Positions 26,905 through 35,267 of a DNA stretch of 64,000 bases are shown in pieces. Source of the DNA: M0108 sp963841065 (lineage in GTDB: Bacteria > Pseudomonadota > Gammaproteobacteria > Chromatiales > Chromatiaceae); the NCBI GenBank assembly GCA_963841065.1, contig CAWJBI010000020.1, positions 1 through 64,000 of the forward strand. Direction: 5' to 3'. A program made the translations under genes and the position numbers. Each line of letters begins with the position of its first letter. Position 1 is the stretch's first letter. The notes beneath the pieces were generated by a model. It saw nothing but the letters and a program-made list of their open reading frames with translations, was not told the DNA's origin and searched no databases.

Positions 26905-27735
26905 ATGTTGACCTATCCCGATATCGACCCCGTCGCCCTGGCCCTGGGCCCCCTCAAGATCCACTGGTACGGCCTCATGTACCTGATCGGCTTTGGCGCC
27001 TTTTGGGCCCTGGGCCGTTACCGCGCCCGGCGGCCGGATTCGGGCTGGACCGCCCCGATGGTGGACGACCTGCTCTTTTATGGCGTGATCGGCGTCATCG
27101 TCGGTGGCCGCCTGGGCTACATGCTCTTCTATGGCTTCGACCAGATCCTCGCCAATCCCCTCAATCTGCTGAAGGTCTGGCAGGGCGGCATGTCCTTCCA
27201 TGGCGGTCTCATCGGCGTCCTGATCGCCATGACGCTCTTCGGCAACCGGCGCGGGCTCGGCTTCTTTCAGGTCACGGACTTCATCGCCCCCCTGGTGCCC
27301 CTGGGCCTGCTGGCCGGGCGCATCGGCAACTTCATCAATGGCGAACTCTGGGGCCGGGCCACGGAGGCCGCCTGGGGTGTGCGCCTGCCCTGCCCCCGCT
27401 TTCCGGAACAGTGCCGCGACCTGCCCCTCGGGACCGAATGGAGTCTGGCCCTGCACCCCTCGCAACTTTACGAGGCGGCCCTGGAGGGTCTGGTGCTGTT
27501 CCTCGTCCTCTGGATCTACTCCCGTCGCCCACGCCCGACCATGGCCGTGTCTGGACTTTTTCTTCTCTGCTACGGCCTCTTCCGGGGCTTGGTAGAGCTG
27601 GTGCGGGTGCCGGACAGCCACATTGGCTACCTGGCCTTCAACTGGCTCACCATGGGCCAGCTCCTCAGCCTGCCCATGATCCTGGCGGGCATCCTCCTCC
27701 TCGTCCTGGCCTATCGGCGCCCGGTTCCGGCTTGA
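26905..27735 (+). CDS. lgt: Prolipoprotein diacylglyceryl transferase
   Basis: Inner-membrane enzyme of 276 residues with seven predicted membrane segments. It adds diacylglycerol from phosphatidylglycerol to the lipobox cysteine of prolipoproteins, the first step before Lsp and Lnt. The signature GRIGNFINGELWGR lies at about 138-151, with the catalytic-site HGGLIG at 99-104 and LHPSQLYEA further on. Length is normal. The lipoprotein L,D-transpeptidase gene begins 138 bases downstream. Confidence 0.96.
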   Translation: MLTYPDIDPVALALGPLKIHWYGLMYLIGFGAFWALGRYRARRPDSGWTAPMVDDLLFYGVIGVIVGGRLGYMLFYGFDQILANPLNLLKVWQGGMSFHGGLIGVLIAMTLFGNRRGLGFFQVTDFIAPLVPLGLLAGRIGNFINGELWGRATEAAWGVRLPCPRFPEQCRDLPLGTEWSLALHPSQLYEAALEGLVLFLVLWIYSRRPRPTMAVSGLFLLCYGLFRGLVELVRVPDSHIGYLAFNWLTMGQLLSLPMILAGILLLVLAYRRPVPA

Positions 27736-27873
27736 CCCGCCGCCTCTTTCACCCGACATGGGTATCCGTCATGGCCTGAGGCGGATTGCAAGTGGGCCCC
27801 AACCACTTGACGCCGGAGACCTCTCGTCGTTTACTTTAAGTATTGTAATGAACTGACTGAGCTGAGTAGCGGC

Positions 27874-28446
27874 ATGACCCCTAATCCTTTGTTTAGCATC
27901 GACTCCTCCGCGAGAGGATTCGCCAGGGCTGGCGCCCTGGTCTGCGCGGCCCTGTGCCTGACGACCTGGCTGGCGGGCTGTTCCTCGACCAAGGATACCG
28001 CGCCGGCCAAGTTGGCGACCGCCGATGAGGTGGTGGTGGACAAGTCGGATCGCCGCTTGAAGCTGATGAAAGGCGGGCAGGTGATGCGGGAATACCGCGT
28101 CGCCCTCGGCAAGGACCCGGTGGGCCCCAAATTCCGCGAGGGCGACCAGCGCACGCCGGAAGGCGAGTATGTCCTCGACTGGCGCAACCATAGAAGCAAC
28201 TACTACAAGGCCCTCCACGTCTCCTACCCGAACCTTGATGATCGCCTGCGCGCCGAGGAGGCCGGTTACAAGCCGGGCGGCATGATCATGATTCACGGCA
28301 AGCCCAACTACATTCACTCGCCCACGGTGCTGGCCGAATATGACCGCCTCGACTGGACCAATGGCTGCATCGCCGTCAATAACAAGGAGATGGACGAGAT
28401 CTGGCAGGCCGTCAGGGACGGCACCACCATCCGTATCGTCCCCTAG
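27874..28446 (+). CDS. L,D-transpeptidase lipoprotein (YkuD domain)
   Basis: Protein of 190 residues. The lipobox LAGC puts the lipidated cysteine at 36 after an unusually long leader. The YkuD domain starts at VVVDKSDRRLKLMKGG and ends with the catalytic motif, IHGKPN followed by DWTNGCIAVNNKEMDEIW, with Cys nucleophile and His. Such enzymes make 3-3 peptidoglycan cross-links or attach proteins to diaminopimelate in the periplasm. This compact type resembles the YafK/ErfK-like group. It is one of three L,D-transpeptidases in the window. Confidence 0.93.
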   Translation: MTPNPLFSIDSSARGFARAGALVCAALCLTTWLAGCSSTKDTAPAKLATADEVVVDKSDRRLKLMKGGQVMREYRVALGKDPVGPKFREGDQRTPEGEYVLDWRNHRSNYYKALHVSYPNLDDRLRAEEAGYKPGGMIMIHGKPNYIHSPTVLAEYDRLDWTNGCIAVNNKEMDEIWQAVRDGTTIRIVP

Positions 28447-28477
28447 GACCCCCGGCCGGCCACCCGCCGCCGCCCCC

Positions 28478-29809
28478 TTACAACGCCAGATCGATGCCGC
28501 TGACCAGGATACCCGGCAGCAGGGCACTCGCGGAGGAGCGACCCTCATAGGTCTCGGGGGAGACCAGGAGTTCCCGCTCCCGCGTCAGCCCTTCGAGGCG
28601 ATCACCCAGCAGATGATAGAGGGAGTCGTCGAAGCGCATCGCCGTGACCGGGGCGACGGCTTCGCCGTTTTCCACCCAGAAGGTCGCGAAGCGGGTCATG
28701 CCCGTGATGCGGCAGTCGTTGCGGTCGGCATAGTTGAGGTACCAGAGGTTCCCGATCGCCAGGCCGGTGTCCAGGCGACTGGGCATCTCGGCGGTGGGGA
28801 TATCGCCCGAGTCCAGGGCCAGGGACTCCGGGCCCTCCCCGGCGGCGTTGACGGCCTGGCTATATTCCTTGGCGCTGCGGCTGTCCACCAGGCAATCCTG
28901 GTAGCGACCGCCGGCGATGAGGGTGACGGCCTCGGGCTTGACGAAACCTTCACCGGTGAAGCGGGTGGCCAGCCCCCGGGCATGTTCCTCGCGCAGGGTG
29001 ACGCGGGGGTCCAGGTGGCGTTCGCCCCGCGCCAGGCGGAGCAGCGGCGTCTGGGCGGTCTTGTGGTCCTTGAGGCCAAAGCCACCCCAGGCCAGGAGGT
29101 CGAACAGCTCCGCCACCGCCGCCGGGGCCAGATAGGCGCGATAGCGACCCGGCGGGATGGCGCGGGCCGGGCGGGCCAGGATCTCCAGATCGCGGCGCAC
29201 CCCCGCCAGCTTGGCGGCCAGGGCCTGGGGGTCCCAGACGAAACCGCTCAGATTGGCCTTGACCGCCTTGTCGCCCTCCAGGTAGCAACTGAAATCCAGA
29301 TTGAAGCTGCGGCTGGCGTGCCAGTGGCGGTGGCCCAGGGAGCTGGCAAAGCCCGCGCTCAGCTCCCCGCTGGCCCAGATGCCGACCAGTTCCAGGCCCT
29401 CGGCGGCGCGGTGCAGGTCGGCGATGGCCCCGGGGCCATCCCAATCCCCATCGGCACCTCCCCCGTTCAGGACCTGGTGGCTCGTGGAGGGCTCGGTCGC
29501 ATAGTTGAGATAGGGATCCTCGGGAACATGGGGCAGGCGTTCCCGCAGGCGCTCTATCAGACCCCGGGCCCGGGCCAGGTCCTCATCCAGATCGCCGCTC
29601 AGATCGCAGCTTGCCTGGGCCTGGCGCCGACCCTCGATCAGATCCAGGCTCAAACTCCAGGCGCGCAGGCCGCCGGCCTGACGCACCCGATTGCCGTTGA
29701 GGCGCACGAAGTCCGAATCCTCGCCGTCCAGGTTGCACAGCAAGACCTCGTCGCCCCGCAAGGCTTGGGTCAGGCGGGTGGTGAGCTCGAAAAAGGCCGC
29801 GTCCCTCAT
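28478..29809 (-). CDS. TldE/PmbA-like metalloprotease partner subunit (second pair)
   Basis: Protein of 443 residues related to TldE/PmbA but distant from the standard copy next door. It lacks an HEXXXH motif, as expected for the non-catalytic member of the heterodimer. The C-terminal half carries the family pattern (LDTGLAIGNLWYLNYADRND, RITGMTRFATFWVENGE). Its start overlaps the stop of the upstream TldD-like gene by four bases (ATGA), so the two are coupled. Paralogous pairs of this sort occur in several bacterial lineages; the substrate is unknown. Confidence 0.85.
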   Translation of the reverse strand: MRDAAFFELTTRLTQALRGDEVLLCNLDGEDSDFVRLNGNRVRQAGGLRAWSLSLDLIEGRRQAQASCDLSGDLDEDLARARGLIERLRERLPHVPEDPYLNYATEPSTSHQVLNGGGADGDWDGPGAIADLHRAAEGLELVGIWASGELSAGFASSLGHRHWHASRSFNLDFSCYLEGDKAVKANLSGFVWDPQALAAKLAGVRRDLEILARPARAIPPGRYRAYLAPAAVAELFDLLAWGGFGLKDHKTAQTPLLRLARGERHLDPRVTLREEHARGLATRFTGEGFVKPEAVTLIAGGRYQDCLVDSRSAKEYSQAVNAAGEGPESLALDSGDIPTAEMPSRLDTGLAIGNLWYLNYADRNDCRITGMTRFATFWVENGEAVAPVTAMRFDDSLYHLLGDRLEGLTRERELLVSPETYEGRSSASALLPGILVSGIDLAL

Positions 29810-31248
29810 TCCCCGCCTCCGAAGACCTCGACATCCCGAAAGAGGGCGGGCGGCGAGGCGTGGCCCACCTGCACCGCCTGATTGGGCTCGCCCTTGCCGC
29901 AGGTATAGACGCCCCGGACCTCCTGGCTGGCGGCGGCGCCGACCCCGGCCAGGGAGCGCCAGAAGCTCGCGGAGATGCCGCGATAACCGGGGTTCCGCAC
30001 CAGGCCGCCGAGCTCCCCGTCCTCGATCAGACGCCCCAGCTCGCAGCCAAACTGGAACTTGTTGCGGCTATCGTCGATGGACCAGGAGCGGTTGGTGTCC
30101 ATGAGGACGCCCCTTTCGACCTGGCCAATGAGGCTGGCCAGACTGTCCTGGCCAGGCTCCAGGTTGAGATTGGCCATGCGATCGATGGGCGGCCGGTCCC
30201 AGGCGCAGGCGCGGGCGTTGGCCACGCCGGGCAGACCGGAGCGGGCCTGGGACAGGCGGCTACCCAGGGGCCGTTCCAGGATACCGGCGCGGATCAGGAC
30301 CTGGCGCTCCGCCAGGGTGCCCTCGTCATCGGCGACAGCGCTGGCGAGTTCGCCGGGGACGCTGGGATCGAAGGTGACGTTGAGCAGCTCCGAGCCGTAG
30401 CGGTAGGACCCGAACATGTCCAGGGTGACGAAACTGGTGCCGGCGTAATTGCGCTCGTCGCCCAGGATGCGGTCCAGCTCCAGGGGGTGGCCGATGCTCT
30501 CGTGGATCTGCAGCACCATCTGGCTCGGCATCAGGATCAGGTCACGGACGCCCACGGGGCACTCCGGGGCCGCCAGCAGGGCGATGGCCTCCTCGGCGAC
30601 CCGCTGGGCGTCCGCGCGGAAACCCACCCGGGCCAGGCGTTCGAGCCCGCCCTGCCCGCCCCAGTCGGCGCCGCCGCCGTGGCGGCTCTGGGTCTGGCTC
30701 CCCGCGTTGGCCACCGCCACCAGGCCGGAGGAGACTTGATCGAAGACCTGACGAATCTCGCCGCCCGCGCTGGTGACCAGCAACTGCTGGACCCGCCGCC
30801 GGCCCAGCCAGGCGGTGCTGTCGACGATACGGGCGTCGATCTCCAGGGCCGCGCAGGCCTCCCGCAGCAGATCGAGCTTGGCCACCAGGCTCAGGGACTC
30901 CCAGGGCTCGGCGACGGGGCTGGCGTACTCGGCCCGCAGGCTGGAACGGGGATAAAGGCCAGCATCAAAGAGTCCCAGTCGGGCATGCAGGTCCGCCCAG
31001 CCGGCCGCCCGTTCCCAGGCGGCGGCCAGGCCGGCGGCACTGAGATCGGAGGTGGCGCCATAGCCGATGCCAGCCCCCCGCACCAGGGTCAGGAAGACGC
31101 CGAGGCTGGAGCCGAGGACGCTGGGCTCGGTCACCCCCTGGCGCACCGCCAGTTCGTCCGTCTCCTCGCTCACCAGCCGCGCGGACCAGTAGTCCGCGGC
31201 CGGGGCGGAGTGGCGGCAACGGTCGGCGATCGCGCTCAGGTGCTCCAT
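29806..31248 (-). CDS. TldD-like zinc metalloprotease (second pair)
   Basis: Protein of 480 residues. HESIGH at 249-254 is the HEXXXH zinc motif of TldD, and TCGKGEPNQAVQVG near the C terminus holds the third-ligand cysteine region. It should form a heterodimer with the TldE-like protein encoded by the overlapping downstream gene and cleave small unfolded peptides in a narrow channel. The first 200 residues diverge strongly from the standard TldD encoded at 32.6-34.1 kb. It starts three bases after the pmbA stop, so it belongs to the same transcript. Confidence 0.88.
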   Translation of the reverse strand: MEHLSAIADRCRHSAPAADYWSARLVSEETDELAVRQGVTEPSVLGSSLGVFLTLVRGAGIGYGATSDLSAAGLAAAWERAAGWADLHARLGLFDAGLYPRSSLRAEYASPVAEPWESLSLVAKLDLLREACAALEIDARIVDSTAWLGRRRVQQLLVTSAGGEIRQVFDQVSSGLVAVANAGSQTQSRHGGGADWGGQGGLERLARVGFRADAQRVAEEAIALLAAPECPVGVRDLILMPSQMVLQIHESIGHPLELDRILGDERNYAGTSFVTLDMFGSYRYGSELLNVTFDPSVPGELASAVADDEGTLAERQVLIRAGILERPLGSRLSQARSGLPGVANARACAWDRPPIDRMANLNLEPGQDSLASLIGQVERGVLMDTNRSWSIDDSRNKFQFGCELGRLIEDGELGGLVRNPGYRGISASFWRSLAGVGAAASQEVRGVYTCGKGEPNQAVQVGHASPPALFRDVEVFGGGE

Positions 31249-31251
31249 GCC

Positions 31252-32620
31252 CTAGTCCCCCGCCAGGGTCATCTCGCGGATCAGCCAGGAACCGGTGCGG
31301 GTGCTGCCGGGGAAGTCGCAGTCGTTACCCACCGCCACCAGGCCCAGGAACATCTCCTTGAGGTTGCCCGCGATGGTGATCTCCTCCACCGGGAACTGGA
31401 TCTCGCCGCCCTCGACCCAGAAGCCGGCGGCCCCCCGGGAATAGTCGCCGGTGACGGGATTGGTGCCGTGACCCAGGAGTTCCGTGACAAAGAGACCGGT
31501 GCCCATCTCCCGCAGCAGACCGGCGCGATCCAGGGGACCGGGCTCGATGTGGAGATTGTGGACGCCCCCGGCGTTGCCGGTGGTGGCCAGGCCCAGGCGC
31601 CGGGCCGGAGTAGGCGTCGAGCAGATAGGTGCGCAGGATACCCTCGCTGACCAGATCCTTGGCGCGGGTCGCGACCCCATCGCCATCGAAGGGGGCGCTG
31701 CCGAGGCCCCCGCGCAGGTGGGGCAGCTCGTGGATGCGCACGAAGTCCGGGAAGATGCGGGTGTCGATGCGATCGAGGAGGAAGCTGGACCGGCGGTAGA
31801 GGCTGGAGCCGCTGATGGCGCTGGTGAGGGACCTCAGCAGGCCGGCGGCGGTCAGGGGGCTGAAGAGGACCGGCACCTTGCGGGTGCCAATCTGGCGCGC
31901 CCCAAGGCGGGCCACGGTGCGCTCGCCGGCCCGGCGACCGACCTCCTGGGGCGATTCCAGATCGGCGGCGGCGCGGGCCGTGGTCCACCAGTAGTCCCGC
32001 TGCATGCTCTCCCCCTCCTGGGCCACCACGGCACAACTCAGGCCGTGGCGGGTGCTGGGATAGCCGGCGACGAAGCCATGGCTGTTGCCATAGACATGGA
32101 GACCGGCCTGGGTGGAGACGCTGGCGCCCTCGGAGTTGACGATGCGGGGGTCGAAGGCCCGGGCGGCCTCCTCGCAGGCGACGGCGAGCTGGATGGCCGC
32201 GTCCGGTTCCAGATGCCAGGGGTGATAGAGGTCCAGCTCCGGCAGATCGCGTGCCATGAGGTCGGCATCGGCGAGGCCGGCGTAGGCATCCGCCTGGGTG
32301 CGGCTGGCGATGGCGCAGGCGGCGCCGACGGCGTCGCGCACGGCCTCCGGGCTAAGATCGGAGGTACTGGAGGAGCCCTTGCGCTGGCCGAAATAGACGG
32401 TGATGCCGAGACCGTTGTCGCGGGTGTGCTCCACCGTCTCCACCTCGCCCAGGCGGACACTGATCTCCAGGCCGGCCTCGGAACTGGCGGCGGCCTCGGC
32501 GGCGCTGGCGCCCTGGCGGGTGGCCTCCGCCAGCAGGTCGCGCACGATGCGCTCCAGCCGGTCGAGGCGCTCGGCGGTGTCGTTGGGGTCGGTCTGGGTC
32601 ATGTCGGGGATTTCCATCAT
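31252..32620 (-). CDS. pmbA: Metalloprotease subunit PmbA/TldE (one frameshift)
   Basis: Non-catalytic partner of TldD in the protease that matures microcin B17 and degrades CcdA in E. coli. Residues LDRLERIVRDLLAEATRQGA at the start and TVYFGQRKGSSSTSDLSPEA fit the family. The frame breaks near 31610: GCCTACTCCGGCCCGGCG has one C too many, and its removal gives YSARRLGLATTGNAGGVHNL and the normal C terminus down to GSWLIREMTLAGD at 31252. Corrected length is about 455 residues. The tldD stop lies one base before this start, so the genes are coupled. Confidence 0.9.
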
Positions 32621-32621
32621 A

Positions 32622-34064
32622 TCAACCGTTAGTTCCGCCCACGGTCAGTCCATCGACGCGCAGGGTGGGCTGGCCAACGCCCACGGGGACGGACTGGCCC
32701 TCCTTGCCGCAGGTGCCGACGCCCTGGTCCAGGGCCAGGTCGTTGCCGATCATGCTGACGCGGGTGAGGACGTCCGGGCCGTTACCGATGAGGGTGGCGC
32801 CCTTGACGGGGCGGCCGACACGGCCCTTTTCGATCAGGTAGGCCTCGCTGGCGGAGAAGACGAACTTGCCGGAGGTGATATCGACCTGGCCGCCGCCGAA
32901 GTTGACGGCGTAGAGGCCCTTGTCCACCGAGGCGATGATCTCCGCCGGGTCGCGGTCCCCCGCCAGCATGTAGGTGTTGGTCATGCGCGGCATGGGCAGG
33001 TGGGCGTAGGACTCACGCCGGCCGTTGCCCGTGCTGGCGCCGCCCATGAGGCGAGCGTTGAGCCGGTCCTGGAGATAGCCGCACAGGATGCCATCCTCGA
33101 TGAGGACCGTGTTCTGGGTCGGGGTGCCCTCGTCGTCGAGGTTGAGGGAGCCCCGCCGGCCGGCCAGGGTGCCGTCATCGACGACGGTGACGCCCGGGGC
33201 AGCGACGCGCTCGCCGATGCGCCCGGCAAAGGCGGAGGTGCCCTTGCGATTGAAGTCACCCTCCAGGCCATGGCCAATGGCCTCGTGGAGCAGTATCCCG
33301 GGCCAGCCCGGGCCCAGGACCACGGTCATGTTGCCGGCGGGGGCGGCGTCGGCATCCAGATTGATCAGGGCCTGATGGACGGCCTCCCGGGCATAGCCCA
33401 GGGCGCGGTCCTCGGCCAGGAAGTAGCCCAGGTCGGCCCGGGCGCCACCGCCGCTGGCACCCTGCTCGCGGCGATCGCCGTCCTCGACGATGACGCTGAC
33501 GTTGAGCCGCACCAGGGGCCGGAGGTCGGCGCTCAAGCGGCCGTCGTCGCTGGCGATCAAGACCAGGTCGCGCACCGCCACCAGACTGGCGATGACCTGG
33601 CGCACCCGCGGGTCCAGGCGCCGCGCCTCTTCATCGACCCGGTGGAGCAAGGCGACCTTGTCCTCGTCCGAGAGGCTGCCGAGGGGATCGATGGGCTCGT
33701 AGAGGCGCCGACCATGCCCCTGGCCCGCCAACTTGACCCGCCCTTCGCCGCCGCTACGGGCGATGGAGCGCGCCGCCTTGGCGGCCTGCAGCAGGGTCTC
33801 GAACTGGACCTCGTCGGCATAGGCAAAGCCGGTCTTCTCGCCGCTCTGGGCGCGCAGACCTGCGCCCCGCTCGATATTGAAGTTGCCATCCTTGATGATG
33901 CCATCCTCCAGCATCCAGGATTGCAGCCGACTGTATTGAAAGTAAATATCCGCGGCGTCGATGGCGGTGGTCTTGAGCTGGCCGAGGAGCTGCTCGATGT
34001 GTCCCGTATCGAGGCCCGCCGGGCTCAGGATCTGGTCGCGGGCAATGGCGATGGCGTCGGTCAT
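32622..34064 (-). CDS. tldD: Zinc metalloprotease TldD
   Basis: Protein of 480 residues, the catalytic half of the TldD/PmbA protease. HEAIGH at 260-265 is the HEXXXH motif, followed by GLEGDFNRKGTSAF. GVGTCGKEGQSVPVG near 455 carries the additional zinc-ligand cysteine. The position between the nitrilase/YhdP/rng block and pmbA is the classic gammaproteobacterial order. Confidence 0.96.
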   Translation of the reverse strand: MTDAIAIARDQILSPAGLDTGHIEQLLGQLKTTAIDAADIYFQYSRLQSWMLEDGIIKDGNFNIERGAGLRAQSGEKTGFAYADEVQFETLLQAAKAARSIARSGGEGRVKLAGQGHGRRLYEPIDPLGSLSDEDKVALLHRVDEEARRLDPRVRQVIASLVAVRDLVLIASDDGRLSADLRPLVRLNVSVIVEDGDRREQGASGGGARADLGYFLAEDRALGYAREAVHQALINLDADAAPAGNMTVVLGPGWPGILLHEAIGHGLEGDFNRKGTSAFAGRIGERVAAPGVTVVDDGTLAGRRGSLNLDDEGTPTQNTVLIEDGILCGYLQDRLNARLMGGASTGNGRRESYAHLPMPRMTNTYMLAGDRDPAEIIASVDKGLYAVNFGGGQVDITSGKFVFSASEAYLIEKGRVGRPVKGATLIGNGPDVLTRVSMIGNDLALDQGVGTCGKEGQSVPVGVGQPTLRVDGLTVGGTNG

Positions 34065-34173
34065 ATTTTTTAATCTGAGGACCTGGGCAAGGCCGCCCGG
34101 GGGCGGCCGATCGTGAAGGGGGACGGGTGTCGTCCGAGACCCGACTTGGAGGGAGGGGCGGCGAAATTCAAGC

Positions 34174-35007
34174 CTAGACGCGGCAGGTCAGGCGGCGGTG
34201 CTCGATGGCGGGGAAGTTGCGCCGCACCGAGTTCAGAAATTCCACGTCGAGGGGGCAACAGACATGGCCGGAACCCCGTGGCACCTGGGCCAGGACGTTC
34301 CCCCAGGGGTCCACCACCATGCTATGGCCGTGGGTCTCGCGCCCGTTCCGGTGATAGCCGCCCTGGGCCGCCGCGACCACATGGCAGAGATTCTCGATGG
34401 CCCGGGCCCGCACCAGCACCTCCCAATGGGCCTTGCCGGTGATGGCGGTGAAGCAGGCCGGCAGGGCCATGATCTCCATGCCTGCGTCGAGCATCTCCCG
34501 GTACAGCTCGGGAAACCGTAGGTCGTAGCAGACCGACAGCCCGAGCCGCCCGAAGGGGGTATCCAGGACCACAGGGGTGTCGCCGGGCTCGATGGTGGCG
34601 GATTCCTCGTAGTGCTCGCCCGTTTCCAGCAGTTTGACGTCGAAGAGGTGGATCTTGTCGTAACGGGCCACCCGCTCGCCGCGGTCATTGAATACCAGGC
34701 AAGCGGCGCGCACCCGGTCCGGCTGGGTGGCCGTCAGCGGCAAGGTCCCGCCCACGAGCCAGATCCGATACCGGACCGCCATCTCGGCGAGAAAATCCTG
34801 CAGCGGCCCTTGCCCCTCGGTCTCGCACAGATCCAGCAGATCGCGATCCTCTTCCCCCATGAAGGCGAAGTTCTCCGGCAGGACCACCAGGTTGGCGCCG
34901 GACTCATCCACGGCCTCCTGAATCAGGCGCCGCGCCTCCATGAGATTGGCGCTCACATGCGGACTGCTGGCCATCTGAATGGCCGCGACTCGGGGTTTTC
35001 TCGACAT
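34174..35007 (-). CDS. Carbon-nitrogen hydrolase, probable deaminated glutathione amidase
   Basis: Protein of 277 residues of the nitrilase superfamily with the Glu-Lys-Cys triad: Glu45 in VLPENFAFM, Lys118 in YDKIHLF and Cys160 in SVCYDLRFPELYR. The LFDVKL and TGEHYEES segments are typical of the Nit1/YbeM branch, which hydrolyses deaminated glutathione, a side product of transaminases. The location between yhdP and tldD is conserved in this class. It is cytoplasmic. Confidence 0.92.
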   Translation of the reverse strand: MSRKPRVAAIQMASSPHVSANLMEARRLIQEAVDESGANLVVLPENFAFMGEEDRDLLDLCETEGQGPLQDFLAEMAVRYRIWLVGGTLPLTATQPDRVRAACLVFNDRGERVARYDKIHLFDVKLLETGEHYEESATIEPGDTPVVLDTPFGRLGLSVCYDLRFPELYREMLDAGMEIMALPACFTAITGKAHWEVLVRARAIENLCHVVAAAQGGYHRNGRETHGHSMVVDPWGNVLAQVPRGSGHVCCPLDVEFLNSVRRNFPAIEHRRLTCRV

Positions 35008-35267
35008 GGCAGGCGGTAGGTCTCCAACTCAAGCGGTCGGGCCGCGTTCGGGTCGAGGAAAGATAACATCTTGGTGGCCGGACACCAAAGGCTGGCGGGG
35101 CCCGTCTGCCCCGGCCTTCGCCGGCGATGAGACTCGCGCCCCTGGCCAAGAGTCCCGGAAAAGGCCGGCACCTCTGCCCGCTGCCGACGGATCCAAGCGG
35201 CCCGCAGGAGCCCGGCCCCCCCGGGCGCCCCCAGCCGGGCCGGGGTCACGGATTGCTGAGTCGCCCT
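35008..35267. other. Spacer between yhdP and the amidase gene
   Basis: About 260 bases, GC-rich, with no credible coding frame. A promoter for the amidase-tldD block may lie here, but I cannot point to one. Confidence 0.4.
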
